From: DAOTEJ01 sp035454085
Lineage (GTDB): Bacteria; Pseudomonadota; Gammaproteobacteria; Burkholderiales; Burkholderiaceae_F
Assembly: GCA_035454085.1 (NCBI GenBank)
Contig: DAOTEJ010000032.1
Span: 1 to 25,440 of the forward strand
DNA: 25,440 nucleotides
Direction: 5' to 3'
A model generated the notes under the pieces. It ran no database searches, was not told the DNA's origin, and was given only the letters and a program-made list of their open reading frames with translations. Position numbers and translations under genes: made by a program. Shown here in pieces: positions 8,338 through 14,899 of this stretch; within the stretch, counting starts at the first letter, position 1, and each line of letters begins with the position of its first letter.

Positions 8338-8841
8338 ATGAACTTCCGCATCGAAGCCGCCCGCCCGCAGGATTGCGCGGTGCTCGTCGAGCTGATCCGC
8401 GCGCTGGCCGACTACGAGAAGCTCGCCCACCTCGTGCAGACCACCGAGGAGCAGGTGCGCGCCGAGCTCTTCGGCCCCGCCCCGGTGATCGAGGCCCTGA
8501 TCGGCTGGGAGCAGGCGCGCGGTGGCACGCGCGCGGTGGCCTTCGCGCTGTACTTCCACAACTACTCCACCTTCCTGGCGCGGCGCGGCCTGTACCTCGA
8601 GGACCTGTTCGTGGTGCCCGAGGCGCGCCGGCGCGGCTACGGCAAGGCGCTGATGCGCCACCTCGCGCGCACCGCGGTGGCGCGCGGCTGCGGCCGCTTC
8701 GAGTGGAGCGTGCTCGACTGGAACCAGCCGGCGATCGAGTTCTACGAGTCGCTGGGCGCCGAGGTGATGGCCGACTGGCGCATCTGCCGCATGACCGGCG
8801 AGGCGCTGGCCGAGTTCGGGCGCGCCGTGCCGCCTGCTTAG
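8338..8841 (+). CDS. GNAT-family N-acetyltransferase, SSAT-like
   Basis: The 167-residue product is a single GNAT domain that would transfer acetyl from acetyl-CoA to an amine. The region RGLYLEDLFVVPEARRRGYGKALMRHLA is a strong match to the acetyl-CoA-binding motif A; the loop (R/Q)xxGxG/A is represented by RRRGYGKA. The later WSVLDWNQPAIEFYESLGA is the characteristic motif B. YLEDLFV and the DWNQPAI context resemble spermidine/spermine (SAT1-like) or thialysine acetyltransferases, so a polyamine or related amine is a reasonable substrate, though substrate cannot be read from sequence. There is no Shine-Dalgarno sequence before the ATG (context GCTAGCGCATG). Its TAG stop is part of the -10-like TAGAAT before dnaX. 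Confidence 0.9.
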   Translation: MNFRIEAARPQDCAVLVELIRALADYEKLAHLVQTTEEQVRAELFGPAPVIEALIGWEQARGGTRAVAFALYFHNYSTFLARRGLYLEDLFVVPEARRRGYGKALMRHLARTAVARGCGRFEWSVLDWNQPAIEFYESLGAEVMADWRICRMTGEALAEFGRAVPPA

Positions 8842-8844
8842 AAT
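8839..8844 (+). promoter_or_regulatory. -10 element TAGAAT upstream of dnaX, overlapping a stop codon
   Basis: TAGAAT uses the TAG stop of the acetyltransferase as its first three bases. The expected mRNA start near 8851 gives a 5' leader of about 45 nt before the dnaX ATG. TTCGGG at 8815-8820 (18-bp spacing) is a poor -35 candidate. The decamer TAGAATCGGC is identical to that at 2071-2080. Confidence 0.45.
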
Positions 8845-8895
8845 CGGCTCGCCCGGCCGCGAGTCCGCAGCGCTCTACCCGGAATCCCTCGACCC

Positions 8896-10716
8896 ATGTC
8901 CTATCAAGTCCTAGCCCGCAAGTGGCGCCCGCGCGATTTCGCGACCCTGGTGGGGCAGGAGCACGTGGTGCGCGCGCTCACCCACGCGCTCAAGAGCGGA
9001 CGCCTGCACCACGCCTGGCTGTTCACCGGCACCCGCGGCGTGGGCAAGACCACGCTGGCGCGCATCCTGGCCAAGAGCCTCAACTGCGTCGGCCCCGACG
9101 GGCAGGGCGGCGTGACCGACGCACCCTGCGGCGTGTGCGAGGCGTGCACGGCGATCGACGCCGGCCGCTTCGTCGACTACATCGAGATGGACGCGGCCAG
9201 CAACCGCGGCGTGGACGAGATGGTCACCCTGCTCGAGCGCGCCATGTACGCGCCCAGCAACGCGCGCTTCAAGGTCTACATGATCGACGAGGTGCACCAG
9301 CTGTCGAACCACGCGTTCAACGCGATGCTCAAGACGCTGGAGGAGCCGCCCGAGTACGTGAAGTTCATCCTCGCCACCACCGACCCGCAGAAGGTGCCGG
9401 TGACGGTGCTGTCGCGCTGCCTGCAGTTCAACCTGAAGAACATGACGCCGGCGGCGATCGCCGGGCACATGGAGTTCATCCTCGAGCAGGAGGGTGTCGA
9501 GGCCGAGCCCGCCGCCTTGCGCATGCTGGCCCACGCGGCGCGCGGCTCGATGCGCGACGGCCTGTCCTTGCTCGACCAGGCGATCGCGTATGCCGCGGGG
9601 CCGGTCTCGCTCGATGCGGTGCGCAGCATGCTGGGTGCGATCGACTCCGACACGCTGGTGCGCATCGTCGAGGCGGTGCACGCAGGCGACGCGCGCGCGG
9701 CGCTGGCGGTGGCCGACGAGATGGGCACGCGCAGCCTGTCGTACGGGCAGGGCCTGCGCGACCTGGCGAGCCTGCTGCATCGCGTGGCGCTGGCCCAGCA
9801 GGTGCCCGGCAGCGTGGCCGAGGACGAGGCCGATGCCGCCGAGATCGCGCGCCTGGCCGCACTGCTCGGTCCCGAGGAAGCTCAGCTGTACTACCAGATC
9901 GCCCTGCACGGCCGCAACGATCTGCACCTCGCGCCCGACGAGTACGCCGGCTTCAGCATGAGCCTGCTGCGCATGCTGGCCTTCGCGCCGGCCGGCACGG
10001 CCTCGCCGCGCGCCGCGGCGCTGGTGGCGGCCCGACCGCCTAGCACCTCGGTGGCGACGCCCCGTGCTGCGCCCCGCGCCGCAGCGCGCCCGCGTGCCAC
10101 TGACGACAGCGTTCCCGCCACACGCGAGCCGGCCCAGGCCGCGGTGGGCCGGCCGCAGCGCGCCGTCACCAAAGACTCTGCTGAGGCGCTCGCTGCCAGG
10201 CCCGCGACTGAGTCCGCCCCGGCAGCCGCGACGGCGCGAGCCACCATGCCGCCTGCCCCTGTGCCGGCCGAGCGCGTTCTGGACGAGGTGCCTGCGGCGG
10301 CGGCAGCGAGCGAGCCGGTGGCCGCGCCGCTGCAGTCCGCTGCGCAGTGGCCTGCCTTCGTGGCCGCGCTGCCGCTCAATGCCCTGGCGCGGGAGCTTGC
10401 ACGGCGCTCCGAACTGATCGGCCGGGATGGCAACACGCTGCGGCTGCGCGTCGATGCCAAGCACCTCGCCGAGCCGGGCACCGTCAAGCGCCTCGAGGCC
10501 GCGCTGGCCGAGGCGCTTGGCGGGCCATGCCGCGTCGAGGCCGAGGTCGGCGCGCCCGCCGGGCCAACCGCCGCCAGCCTCGACGAAGCGGCCCGGGCGC
10601 AGCGCCAGCGCGAGGCCGAGGAGGCCATCGTCGCCGACCCCTTCGTGCGAGAATTGATCGAACAGTTCGGTGCCGAAGTGGACCCCGCGTCGGTCCGGCC
10701 CCGCTCCCAGGATTGA
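8896..10716 (+). CDS. dnaX: DNA polymerase III subunit tau (and possibly gamma), DnaX
   Basis: This is the ATPase of the clamp loader, which opens the beta clamp and holds the polymerase and DnaB helicase together. In the 606-residue product the N-terminal AAA+ module has Walker A GTRGVGKT (45-52), a zinc site (Cys64, Cys78, Cys81, Cys84), Walker B DEVH (131-134) and the SRC motif (LSRC, about 172-175). Lid and collar domains run to about residue 365. A low-complexity Ala/Pro/Arg linker spans about 370-475, followed by a short conserved C-terminal domain (AQWPAFVAALPL...) that in tau contacts the polymerase. No A-rich slippery heptamer like that of E. coli dnaX was seen, so gamma by frameshift is not evident. 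It begins the dnaX-ybaB-recR group and ends 13 bp before ybaB. Confidence 0.97.
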   Translation: MSYQVLARKWRPRDFATLVGQEHVVRALTHALKSGRLHHAWLFTGTRGVGKTTLARILAKSLNCVGPDGQGGVTDAPCGVCEACTAIDAGRFVDYIEMDAASNRGVDEMVTLLERAMYAPSNARFKVYMIDEVHQLSNHAFNAMLKTLEEPPEYVKFILATTDPQKVPVTVLSRCLQFNLKNMTPAAIAGHMEFILEQEGVEAEPAALRMLAHAARGSMRDGLSLLDQAIAYAAGPVSLDAVRSMLGAIDSDTLVRIVEAVHAGDARAALAVADEMGTRSLSYGQGLRDLASLLHRVALAQQVPGSVAEDEADAAEIARLAALLGPEEAQLYYQIALHGRNDLHLAPDEYAGFSMSLLRMLAFAPAGTASPRAAALVAARPPSTSVATPRAAPRAAARPRATDDSVPATREPAQAAVGRPQRAVTKDSAEALAARPATESAPAAATARATMPPAPVPAERVLDEVPAAAAASEPVAAPLQSAAQWPAFVAALPLNALARELARRSELIGRDGNTLRLRVDAKHLAEPGTVKRLEAALAEALGGPCRVEAEVGAPAGPTAASLDEAARAQRQREAEEAIVADPFVRELIEQFGAEVDPASVRPRSQD

Positions 10717-10729
10717 AAGAGAGAACAGC

Positions 10730-11056
10730 ATGATGAAGGGTCAGATCGCCGGGCTGATGCAGCAGGCGCAGAAGATGCAGGAGAACATGAAGCGCATGCA
10801 GGCCGAGCTCGAGTCGATCGAGGTCGAGGGCCAGTCGGGCGCCGGCATGGTCAAGGTGGTGATGACCTGCAAGCACGACGTCAAGCGCGTGAGCATCGAC
10901 CCGAGCCTGGTGGGCGACGACAAGGACATGCTCGAAGACCTGGTGGCCGCGGCGTTCAACGACGCGGTGCGTCGCGTCGAACAGACCACGCAGGAGAAGA
11001 TGTCCAGCGTGACCGCCGGCATGCCCCTGCCGCCCGGATTCAAGCTGCCGTTTTAG
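10730..11056 (+). CDS. ybaB: YbaB/EbfC family nucleoid-associated protein
   Basis: Small dimeric DNA-binding protein. In E. coli and Borrelia the family binds DNA and influences nucleoid structure and expression; its full role is unsettled. The 108-residue product has an N-terminal helix rich in Gln and Met (GLMQQAQKMQENMKRMQAEL), then SGAGMVKV, and the family's SIDPSLVGDDKDMLEDLV and AAFNDAVRRVE segments, ending in LPPGFKLPF. Two ATG codons are adjacent (10730 and 10733); AAAGAGAG at about 10716-10723 serves as ribosome-binding site. An upstream frame extension into dnaX was rejected because homologues start at this position. It sits between dnaX and recR, the classical order. Its TAG stop is fused to an AGGAGG sequence that precedes a tiny ORF and a strong hairpin. 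Confidence 0.96.
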   Translation: MMKGQIAGLMQQAQKMQENMKRMQAELESIEVEGQSGAGMVKVVMTCKHDVKRVSIDPSLVGDDKDMLEDLVAAAFNDAVRRVEQTTQEKMSSVTAGMPLPPGFKLPF

Positions 11057-11060
11057 GAGG

Positions 11061-11109
11061 CACTCGATGTGTACGCGACGGCCTTGCCGTCGCACGTGCA
11101 CATCGAGTG
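11061..11109 (+). repeat. Very strong inverted repeat/hairpin directly after ybaB
   Basis: The left arm starts 5 bp after the ybaB stop. CACTCGATGTG (11061-11071) pairs perfectly with CACATCGAGTG (11099-11109), and GCGACGGC (11075-11082) with GCCGTCGC (11086-11093), around a 3-nt loop. Between these blocks TAC pairs with GTG (one wobble), leaving only a 2-nt bulge (11094-11095). The total is about 22 bp of stem. No T-run follows. It may protect the dnaX-ybaB mRNA 3' end, or be a repeat element. Confidence 0.75.
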
Positions 11110-11156
11110 GCTTGATCAGAGGGCCGGGCTTGGGGCGGCCCGGCGCCTGGCCCTGA
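11067..11156 (+). CDS. Possible 29-residue Cys/Arg-rich small ORF
   Basis: An ideal Shine-Dalgarno AGGAGG (11055-11060), overlapping the ybaB stop codon, lies 6 nt before this ATG. The frame reads MCTRRPCRRTCTSS... and ends ...RPGAWP at a TGA (11154-11156). It has three cysteines and several arginines near its N-terminus. The start codon is inside the left arm of the strong hairpin 11061-11109, so folding would hide it. It could be a regulatory leader peptide or a chance frame. The base composition gives no help, and no family was recognised. Confidence 0.25.
   Translation: MCTRRPCRRTCTSSGLIRGPGLGRPGAWP
11123..11144 (+). terminator. Second hairpin in the ybaB-recR spacer
   Basis: GCCGGGC (11123-11129) and GCCCGGC (11138-11144) form a perfect 7-bp stem with an 8-nt loop. 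A third hairpin, GGGGC-TTC-GCCCC, lies at 11188-11200. None has a following T-run. Together with the hairpin at 11061-11109 they make the 231-bp spacer 11057-11287 unusually structured. Confidence 0.35.
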
Positions 11157-11240
11157 GGTAAGGGCAACACTGGGGGGCGCGTCGCTGGGGGCTTCGCCCC
11201 TGACCGCCAGTCTCACGCCGATGCCGTCCTGGCCGGACCA

Positions 11241-11260
11241 TACATTCGCGGCAATTTGCC
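11241..11260 (+). promoter_or_regulatory. Possible recR promoter region
   Basis: TACATT (11241-11246) is a -10-like hexamer about 40 nt before the recR ATG. A small palindrome, GGCAA-T-TTGCC (11250-11260), follows at the expected transcription start and could be an operator. AT content is higher here than around it. No clear -35 element was seen. Confidence 0.3.
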
Positions 11261-11287
11261 AACTCTTCGCCCGGCACTCGACCTCAC

Positions 11288-11890
11288 ATGAAGCTCGGAC
11301 CCTCGATCGACAAGCTGGTGGATGCGCTCAAGCGCCTGCCCGGCATCGGTCCGCGCTCGGCGCAGCGCATCGCCTTTCACCTGCTGCAGCACGACCGCGC
11401 CGCGGCCGTGGCGCTCGGTGAGGCGCTGCTGGGGGCGGCCGCCTCGGTGGGGCATTGCGGCCGCTGCAACACGCTCACCGAACTCGCGCTGTGCGACACC
11501 TGCGCCAGCCCGCGCCGCGACGCGAGCCTGCTTTGCGTGGTCGAGTCGCCGGCCGACCAGCTGATGATCGAGCAGTCGCTCGCCTACCAGGGCCTGTACT
11601 TCGTGTTGCTGGGGCGGCTCTCGCCGCTCGACGGCGTGGGTCCGCGCGAGATCCAGATGGAGAAGCTGCTCGCGCGGGCGGCCGACGGCCTGGTGCGCGA
11701 GGTGGTCGTGGCCACCTCCTTCACGCCGGAGGGCGACGCCACCGCGCACTACATCACCGAGCTGCTGCAGGCGCGCGTACCCGGACTCAGGCTCACGCGC
11801 CTGGCGCGCGGCGTGCCGGCCGGTGCGGAGCTCGAGTACACCGACGTCAATACCCTGGCGCAAGCGATGCTGGACCGCCGCGCCGCCTAG
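11288..11890 (+). CDS. recR: Recombination mediator RecR
   Basis: RecR works with RecO (and RecF) to load RecA on SSB-coated single-stranded DNA during gap repair. The 200-residue product has the full domain order: helix-hairpin-helix (LKRLPGIGPRSAQRIAFHLL, 14-33), a zinc finger with Cys57-x2-Cys60 and Cys69-x2-Cys72, and a Toprim domain from about residue 80 (LLCVVESPADQLMIEQ...). The C-terminal LTRLARGVPAGAELEYTDVNTLAQAM is typical. The ATG at 11288 gives the family N-terminus MKLGPSIDKLVDALKRLPGIG. Although it follows ybaB as usual, the structured 231-bp spacer suggests separate or modulated expression. Confidence 0.97.
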   Translation: MKLGPSIDKLVDALKRLPGIGPRSAQRIAFHLLQHDRAAAVALGEALLGAAASVGHCGRCNTLTELALCDTCASPRRDASLLCVVESPADQLMIEQSLAYQGLYFVLLGRLSPLDGVGPREIQMEKLLARAADGLVREVVVATSFTPEGDATAHYITELLQARVPGLRLTRLARGVPAGAELEYTDVNTLAQAMLDRRAA

Positions 11891-11902
11891 GTTGGCGCGC
11901 GA

Positions 11903-11908
11903 TATGCT
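11903..11908 (+). promoter_or_regulatory. Possible -10 element before the MAPEG gene
   Basis: TATGCT lies 12 bp after the recR stop and 54 nt before the chosen GTG start. No matching -35 box is seen. It could start transcription of the MAPEG gene and the genes coupled to it. Confidence 0.3.
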
Positions 11909-11962
11909 CGCCGCGGACGCGCGCGGTGCCGCGTGCGCCGAACTGATCCGGAGATCGCGAGC

Positions 11963-12346
11963 GTGAGCATTGCCTTCTGGTGTGTCCTGGTGGCGGGACT
12001 GCTGCCCTACCTCGGCGCGACCATCGCCAAGGCGGGCGCCAGCCGCTACAACAATCGCGACCCGCGCGAGTGGCTGGCCAAGCAGCAAGGCTGGCGCAAG
12101 CGCGCCGACAACTTCCAGGCCAACAGCTTCGAGGCCTTTCCGTTCTTCGCCGCGGCGGTGATCGTGGCTCACCTCGCGGGGGCCGAGCCCTCGCGGCTCG
12201 ACAGCCTCGCACTGATCTTCGTGGCGGCGCGCCTGGCCTACCTGGCCTGCTACCTGGCCAACTGGCACCTGGCGCGTTCGGTCGTGTGGCTGGTCGGCCT
12301 GGTGGTCACGATCACGATCTTCGTCAGCGGGGTGGGGGCGCACTGA
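11963..12346 (+). CDS. MAPEG-family membrane protein
   Basis: The 127-residue product is a small membrane protein with about four hydrophobic segments (about 3-23, 55-73, 79-96 and 103-122). The NSFEAFPFFAAAVIVAHLAG segment and the later ARLAYLACYLANW match the MAPEG family (membrane-associated proteins in eicosanoid and glutathione metabolism). The function of most bacterial members is unknown, and glutathione-dependent activity cannot be read from sequence. The GTG at 11963 is chosen because GGAG lies 9 nt upstream (11950-11953); an ATG at 11933 would add ten polar residues and has no good ribosome-binding site. It ends 2 bp before the diguanylate cyclase start. Confidence 0.82.
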   Translation: MSIAFWCVLVAGLLPYLGATIAKAGASRYNNRDPREWLAKQQGWRKRADNFQANSFEAFPFFAAAVIVAHLAGAEPSRLDSLALIFVAARLAYLACYLANWHLARSVVWLVGLVVTITIFVSGVGAH

Positions 12347-12348
12347 GC

Positions 12349-13635
12349 ATGGACGACCCTGTCCCGCTCGCCGCGGGCGCAACCGAGGCACGCGTTGCCG
12401 ACACCGAGCGCCTGGTCGACGCGATCGACCTGCCGATCGGCCGCTGGGACCGCGAAGGCCGGCTGACTTTCTGCAACCAGCCTTATGTGACCTGGGCCAA
12501 GCGGCCGCGGGAAGAGATCCTCGGGCGCACCCTGGAGCAGATCTACGGGCCACAGGCCTGGGCTGCGGCCCGCGACGCCTTCGGCGCGGCTTTCGAGGGC
12601 CGAACGACCAGCTACGAGCGCCTGCTCACGCACCGTGGCGCCGCCCCGCGCTGGGCGCGGGTGCAGGCCTTCCCGGATCGCGACGCCGCCGGGCGGATCG
12701 AGGCGATCTACACCATCGCCTTCGACATCCACGACGACGTGCTGGGCCGCCAGGCGCTCGAGTCCCAGCGCCGCCGCCTGCTGCGCTTCACCGAGAAGAT
12801 CCCCTATCCGCTGACCTACGTGGACCGCGAGTTCCGCCTGCTCTTCGTGAACAAGGCCTACCTAGAGATCACGGACGCCGCCGAGCCCGACATCCTGGGG
12901 CGTCGGATCGGCGACGTGCGCGGACCCAAGCTCTGGGCGGAGCACCGTCCCTACTTCGAGCGCGCGCTCGCGGGCGAGTCCGTCCAGTACACCCGGCTGG
13001 CAACCCTGGGCAACCAGGACCGGCGCTGGGTGCGCACCAGCTACGTCCCCGATCTCGACGACGACGGCGTCGTGGCCGGGATCTACACGGTCACGCTCGA
13101 CGTGCACGAGATGATGCTCGCGCGCCAGCGGCTGGAACGCACGGTGGAACGCGACGCGCTGACCGACGTGCTCAGTCGCCGGGCGGTGACGGCGCGCCTC
13201 GATGCAGCCCTGTCCGGACACGAGCCTGGCGAACTGGCGCTGTTCTTCGTCGACCTCGACAACTTCAAGCAGGTCAACGATGCCCTGGGCCACGCGGCCG
13301 GGGACGCCGTGCTCACGCGCCTGGCCGCGGCGCTGCAGACGGTGGTGCGCACCGAGGACGCGGTGGGCCGCTTCGGCGGAGACGAGTTCATCGTGCTCGC
13401 GCGGGTGAACGACGAGGCCGGCGCCCAGCGGGTCGCCGAGCATCTGCTGGCGGCGGCGCGCGCCAGCGGCGCCCATCTGGATCCTCCCATGGACATACAC
13501 GCCAGCGTCGGCTGGGCGCTCGCGCCCTCGGATGCGGGGGACGCGCTGACCCTGCTGCAGCGGGCCGACGACGCGATGTACACCGCCAAGCGCGAGGGCG
13601 GCGACCGCGCGCTGCGCGCCCCGAGAACGGCATGA
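12349..13635 (+). CDS. PAS-PAS-GGDEF diguanylate cyclase
   Basis: Predicted to make cyclic di-GMP from two GTP. The 428-residue product has two PAS domains (about 20-130 and 145-255), each ending in a similar IYTIAFDIHDD or IYTVTLDVHEM segment that suggests internal duplication. A coiled linker (about 255-268) leads to a GGDEF domain. The active-site motif GGDEF (343-347) is intact, as is the metal-binding Asp302 in VDLDNFK. RTED (334-337), five residues before GGDEF, fits the RxxD inhibitory site for product feedback. No EAL domain, transmembrane segment or signal peptide is seen, so the sensor is cytoplasmic; the PAS ligand is unknown. It starts 2 bp after the MAPEG stop and overlaps the next gene by 4 bp (ATGA), so co-translation is likely. 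Confidence 0.93.
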   Translation: MDDPVPLAAGATEARVADTERLVDAIDLPIGRWDREGRLTFCNQPYVTWAKRPREEILGRTLEQIYGPQAWAAARDAFGAAFEGRTTSYERLLTHRGAAPRWARVQAFPDRDAAGRIEAIYTIAFDIHDDVLGRQALESQRRRLLRFTEKIPYPLTYVDREFRLLFVNKAYLEITDAAEPDILGRRIGDVRGPKLWAEHRPYFERALAGESVQYTRLATLGNQDRRWVRTSYVPDLDDDGVVAGIYTVTLDVHEMMLARQRLERTVERDALTDVLSRRAVTARLDAALSGHEPGELALFFVDLDNFKQVNDALGHAAGDAVLTRLAAALQTVVRTEDAVGRFGGDEFIVLARVNDEAGAQRVAEHLLAAARASGAHLDPPMDIHASVGWALAPSDAGDALTLLQRADDAMYTAKREGGDRALRAPRTA

Positions 13636-14840
13636 GCGGCGGTGCGCTGGCCGGCTTGCGCGTGCTCGAACTCGGCACGCTGATTGCCGGGCCGTTTGCC
13701 GCGCGCATGTTCGCCGAGTTCGGCGCCGAGGTGGTCAAGGTCGAGGACCCCGGGGCCGGCGACCCGATCCGCGCCTGGCGCGTGCTGCACGAGGGCACCT
13801 CGCTGTGGTGGTACGTGCAGTCGCGCAACAAGAAGTCGATCGCGCTCAACCTCAAGGATCCCGAGGCGCAGGCCATTGCCCGGCGCCTAGCGCTCGAGGC
13901 GGACGTGGTGATCGAGAACTACCGTCCGGGCGTGCTCGAGAAGTGGGGCCTGGGCTGGGAGTCGCTGCGGGCCGAGCGCCCGTCGCTGATCATGCTGCGC
14001 CTGTCGGGCTACGGTCAGAGCGGCCCGATGCGCGAGCGGCCGGGCTTCGGGGCGATCGGCGAGTCGATGGGCGGAATCCGCTACGTCTCGGGCTTTCCCG
14101 ACCGGCCGCCGGTGCGCATCGGCATCTCGATCGGCGACTCGATCGCGGCCCTGCACGGCGTGATCGGGGCGCTCATGGCACTGCGTCACCGCGACGCCAC
14201 GGGGGGGCGAGAGCGCGGCGAGGGCCAGATGATCGACGTGGCGCTCTACGAGGCGGTGTTCAACCTGATGGAGTCCACCGTGCCCGAGTACGACCACGCG
14301 GGCGTGGTGCGCGCGCGCACCGGTGGCGCGCTGCCGGGCATCGTGCCGTCGAACACCTACACCTGTGCCGATGGCGAGGCGATCGTGGTGGCCGGCAACG
14401 GCGACGCGATCTTCCGCCGCCTGATGCTGGCCATCGGCCGCGCTGACCTGGCCGACGATCCGGCGCTCGCGCGCAACGACGGGCGCGTGCCGCGCGTGGC
14501 CGAGATCGACTCCGCCATCCAGGATTGGTGCGGCGCGCGCGGCATCGACGAGGCGCTGGCGGTCCTGACCGCGGCCGACGTGCCGGTCTCGCGCATCTAC
14601 AGCGTGGCGGACATGTTCCGCGACGAGCAGTTCGCCGCGCGCGGCATGATCGAGCGCGCGCCGCTGCCGGGCGGAGGCACGCTGGCGGTGCCGGCGGTCA
14701 GCCCCAAGCTCTCGGCCACGCCGGGCGGCACGCGCTGGCTCGGCCCGCGGCTGGGCGAGCACACCGACGAGGTGCTGAGCGCGCTCGGCCTGAGCGAGGC
14801 GCAACTGCAAAGACTGCGCGCGACAGGTGCGATACGCTGA
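13632..14840 (+). CDS. Family III CoA-transferase (CaiB/BaiF type)
   Basis: The 402-residue product belongs to the formyl-CoA transferase/CaiB family, which moves CoA between carboxylic acids through an aspartyl-CoA thioester. The catalytic aspartate is Asp169 in ISIGDSIAAL, the same number as in formyl-CoA:oxalate CoA-transferase. The N-terminal LRVLELGTLIAGPFAARMFAEFGAEVVKVEDP, the NYRPG motif (96-100), and RLSGYGQSGP are family marks. Substrates cannot be assigned; succinyl-CoA:dicarboxylate exchange is common in proteobacterial relatives. The ATG overlaps the stop of the diguanylate cyclase (ATGA). An ABC importer follows 59 bp later. The final codons contain a -10-like TACGCT next to the TGA stop. 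Confidence 0.93.
   Translation: MSGGALAGLRVLELGTLIAGPFAARMFAEFGAEVVKVEDPGAGDPIRAWRVLHEGTSLWWYVQSRNKKSIALNLKDPEAQAIARRLALEADVVIENYRPGVLEKWGLGWESLRAERPSLIMLRLSGYGQSGPMRERPGFGAIGESMGGIRYVSGFPDRPPVRIGISIGDSIAALHGVIGALMALRHRDATGGRERGEGQMIDVALYEAVFNLMESTVPEYDHAGVVRARTGGALPGIVPSNTYTCADGEAIVVAGNGDAIFRRLMLAIGRADLADDPALARNDGRVPRVAEIDSAIQDWCGARGIDEALAVLTAADVPVSRIYSVADMFRDEQFAARGMIERAPLPGGGTLAVPAVSPKLSATPGGTRWLGPRLGEHTDEVLSALGLSEAQLQRLRATGAIR
14833..14838 (+). promoter_or_regulatory. Possible -10 element for the ABC importer
   Basis: TACGCT ends on the first base of the CoA-transferase stop codon (14838-14840) and lies about 60 nt before the binding-protein ATG. No -35 box is convincing. The ribosome-binding site AGGAGA at 14889-14894 is strong. 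Confidence 0.3.
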
Positions 14841-14899
14841 ATCTTCCGCGCGCCACCCCCCGTGAGGGCGCGCCTCACAAGAACGCCTAGGAGACCCGC

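Noticed and set aside
8896..10716. Programmed frameshift in dnaX producing gamma
   Set aside because: No A-rich or other convincing slippery heptamer with downstream hairpin was seen in the low-complexity linker; only a short CCAAAG stretch near 10169 is present.
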